Source of the DNA: Patescibacteria group bacterium UBA2772
GTDB lineage: Bacteria > Patescibacteriota > Minisyncoccia > Moranbacterales > DUUL01
Assembly (NCBI GenBank): GCA_002352545.1
Contig: DEIO01000005.1
Coordinates: forward strand, 1 to 6,240
DNA: 6,240 nucleotides
Direction: 5' to 3'
The notes under the pieces were generated by a model. That model did no database searches. It was not told where the DNA came from and saw only the letters and a program-made list of their open reading frames with translations. Shown here piece after piece: positions 5,681 through 6,240 of this stretch (positions within the stretch are counted from its first letter, which is position 1; every line of letters starts with the position of its first letter). The position numbers were made by a program, and so were the translations under genes.

Positions 5681-5936
5681 TTGCTTGGTAAGGGATTCGA
5701 ACGGGTAACAATGAGGTAGTTTCTTTTTAGCAAAAAAGAAACGTAGCGAATGCCGATGGATGCGATAGCATTCAGCGCTACCCTGGACAAGGAGCCCCTA
5801 AGGGCGACGCGAGAGGATCTGTTTAAATTAAAACACAATTGTTGGTTTGGGATATAGTTTATCGCGTTGATTTTAAAAAAATTGGGTTGTAAGCTCAGAC
5901 CACAACTATTGAACTGGGGTACAAGCCTGCCTAAGC
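5681..5936. other. Element 1: structured element bearing an inverted tRNA 3'-end fragment
   Basis: No protein gene is visible. At the left end the minus strand reads as a tRNA T-loop and 3' acceptor side (TTCGAATCCC then TTACCAAGC), without a pairing T-stem. On the plus strand, end segments GCTTGGTAAGG (5683-5693) and CCTGCCTAAGC (5926-5936) can pair at about 9 of 11 positions including one G-U. Inside are a 10-bp hairpin (5719-5742), a bulged 11-bp hairpin (5743-5781) and a GCCC/GGGC hairpin (5794-5805). The segments 5691-5719 and 5884-5902 recur, diverged, in element 2. It is flanked by strong hairpins on both sides. It may be a tRNA-derived repeat, a decayed tRNA-like gene on the minus strand, or a structured RNA on either strand. 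Confidence 0.55.
5743..5820. other. GC-rich hairpin-forming core of element 1
   Basis: 46 of these 78 bases are G or C (59%), far above the surrounding DNA. GTAGCG-AATGC (5743-5753) pairs with GCATT-CAG-CGCTAC (5768-5781), leaving CAG as a bulge. GCCC (5794-5797) pairs with GGGC (5802-5805) around CTAA. No open frame of use crosses it. The composition and folding suit a structured RNA or a recently acquired insert; element 2 lacks it. Confidence 0.5.
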
Positions 5937-5937
5937 A

Positions 5938-5975
5938 AAAAAAGAAAGGTACCTTTTAAGGTACCTTTCTTTTTT
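5938..5975. terminator. Perfect 18-bp hairpin, bidirectional terminator
   Basis: Positions 5938-5955 pair perfectly with 5958-5975 around a TT centre. The core is GAAAGGTACC/GGTACCTTTC, flanked by an A-run on the left and a T-run on the right. It therefore looks like an intrinsic terminator on both strands. It separates element 1 from element 2. Confidence 0.82.
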
Positions 5976-5976
5976 A

Positions 5977-6107
5977 TTGGGGAAGAGGGATTCGAATGGG
6001 TAGCAATGAAGCATTATTTCTTTAGAGATTTCTATAAATGTATCTATTTTAAATAACAATGAAAACAAAAGATCCGAGTTACAAACTAGGACCAGCGCAA
6101 CCCCTCC
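5977..6107. other. Element 2: shorter relative of element 1, carrying an inverted copy of the tRNA-Gln 3' end
   Basis: Positions 5977-5996 are the exact reverse complement of tRNA-Gln 5613-5632, that is T-loop to discriminator base. The next 18 bp continue the motif shared with element 1: 5986-6014 matches 5691-5719 at 24 of 29 positions. A second shared segment, 6076-6094, matches 5884-5902 at 13 of 19, with most differences being transitions. GAGGG (5985-5989) can pair with CCCTC (6102-6106), closing the element. The GC-rich core of element 1 is missing and the middle is AT-rich. No protein gene is convincing here. Confidence 0.55.
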
Positions 6108-6147
6108 TATAATAAAATAGTGTGCAATCTTCATAAATTAACTAGAC

Positions 6148-6176
6148 TTGACTTATGTACTAGAAGATTATACAGT
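6148..6176 (+). promoter_or_regulatory. Possible promoter for a gene beyond the right edge
   Basis: TTGACT (6148-6153), a 17-bp spacer and TACAGT (6171-6176) resemble a sigma-70 promoter with a strong -35 and a 4-of-6 -10. Transcription would begin near 6183. The only ATG downstream in the window (6214) opens a six-codon frame, so the target gene must lie outside. Confidence 0.4.
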
Positions 6177-6202
6177 TATTAACTGTTTACATTCTTTGTA
6201 AA
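6172..6202. promoter_or_regulatory. Two adjacent operator-like dyads over a promoter start
   Basis: ACAGTTA-T-TAACTGT (6172-6186) is a perfect 7-bp dyad covering the -10 and start of the promoter at 6148-6176. Overlapping its last base is TTTACA-5-TGTAAA (6186-6202), a second 6-bp dyad. The placement is what a repressor operator would show; the regulator is unknown. Confidence 0.4.
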
Positions 6203-6240
6203 TTAATAATAACATGGGGTCTTGCTTACTTTAGCAGATA

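Noticed and set aside
5691..5719. Resemblance to the 5' end of tmRNA (GGATTCGACGGG)
   Set aside because: Both elements have an extra A (GGATTCGAACGGG or GGATTCGAATGGG). No tag reading frame or T-arm with matching acceptor follows on the plus strand, and in element 2 the motif is explained by an inverted tRNA-Gln 3' end.
5613..5996. Integrative element with att sites in tRNA-Gln
   Set aside because: The tRNA 3'-end copy is inverted, not direct, the interval is under 400 bp, and there is no integrase gene in the window.
5931..6134. 67-codon minus-strand open frame with a hydrophobic N-terminus
   Set aside because: Its C-terminal half translates the inverted tRNA-Gln fragment and the 18-bp terminator palindrome. 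It has no ribosome-binding site, so the hydrophobic start is better explained by AT-rich DNA.

Overview
The window is AT-rich (roughly one third G+C) bacterial DNA with short intergenic gaps, few strong ribosome-binding sites, several clean sigma-70-type promoters and mostly single-gene transcription units. The gene set is a secreted LVIVD/InlB-type protein, a stand-alone LigD-type 3'-phosphoesterase, a GtrA-like membrane protein, a compact dnaX, and an acidic protein of unknown function. The set and the composition would suit a member of the Candidate Phyla Radiation (Patescibacteria). That placement is an inference; no marker gene here proves it. All complete genes end in TAA or TAG, so the window does not show whether TGA is a stop codon.

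Left part, minus strand. Positions 1-1224 hold the first 408 codons of an exported beta-propeller protein with LVIVD-like repeats and an InlB-type repeat, cut by the window edge. A non-coding gap of about 325 bp follows, containing a striking array of four 12-bp units (1492-1539). Next is a complete 168-residue 3'-phosphoesterase (1550-2056), whose promoter predicts an almost leaderless mRNA.

Middle, plus strand. A promoter at 2287-2315 drives an acidic protein of unknown function; its real start is probably 2375, although the frame is open from 2177. A GtrA-like four-helix membrane protein follows (3187-3651), with its own possible promoter inside the end of the previous gene and an intrinsic terminator after it. 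dnaX, the clamp-loader subunit of DNA polymerase III, has a strong promoter and runs from 3819 to 5525.

Right part. A tRNA-Gln(UUG) gene (5561-5632) is followed by a strong terminator. The remaining 560 bp have no convincing protein gene but are highly structured. Two related elements (about 5681-5936 and 5977-6107) each start, on the plus strand, with an inverted copy of a tRNA T-loop and acceptor 3' end, and each is preceded by a perfect or near-perfect hairpin. The second carries a perfect 20-bp inverted copy of the tRNA-Gln 3' end. The first contains a GC-rich, hairpin-forming core. They are the best candidates in the window for something undescribed: a tRNA-derived repeat family or a structured RNA. 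The window ends with a promoter overlapped by operator-like dyads, presumably serving a gene beyond the edge.

The genes do not form one pathway. dnaX and tRNA-Gln are housekeeping genes, the phosphoesterase suggests DNA end repair, and the secreted and membrane proteins belong to the cell surface.
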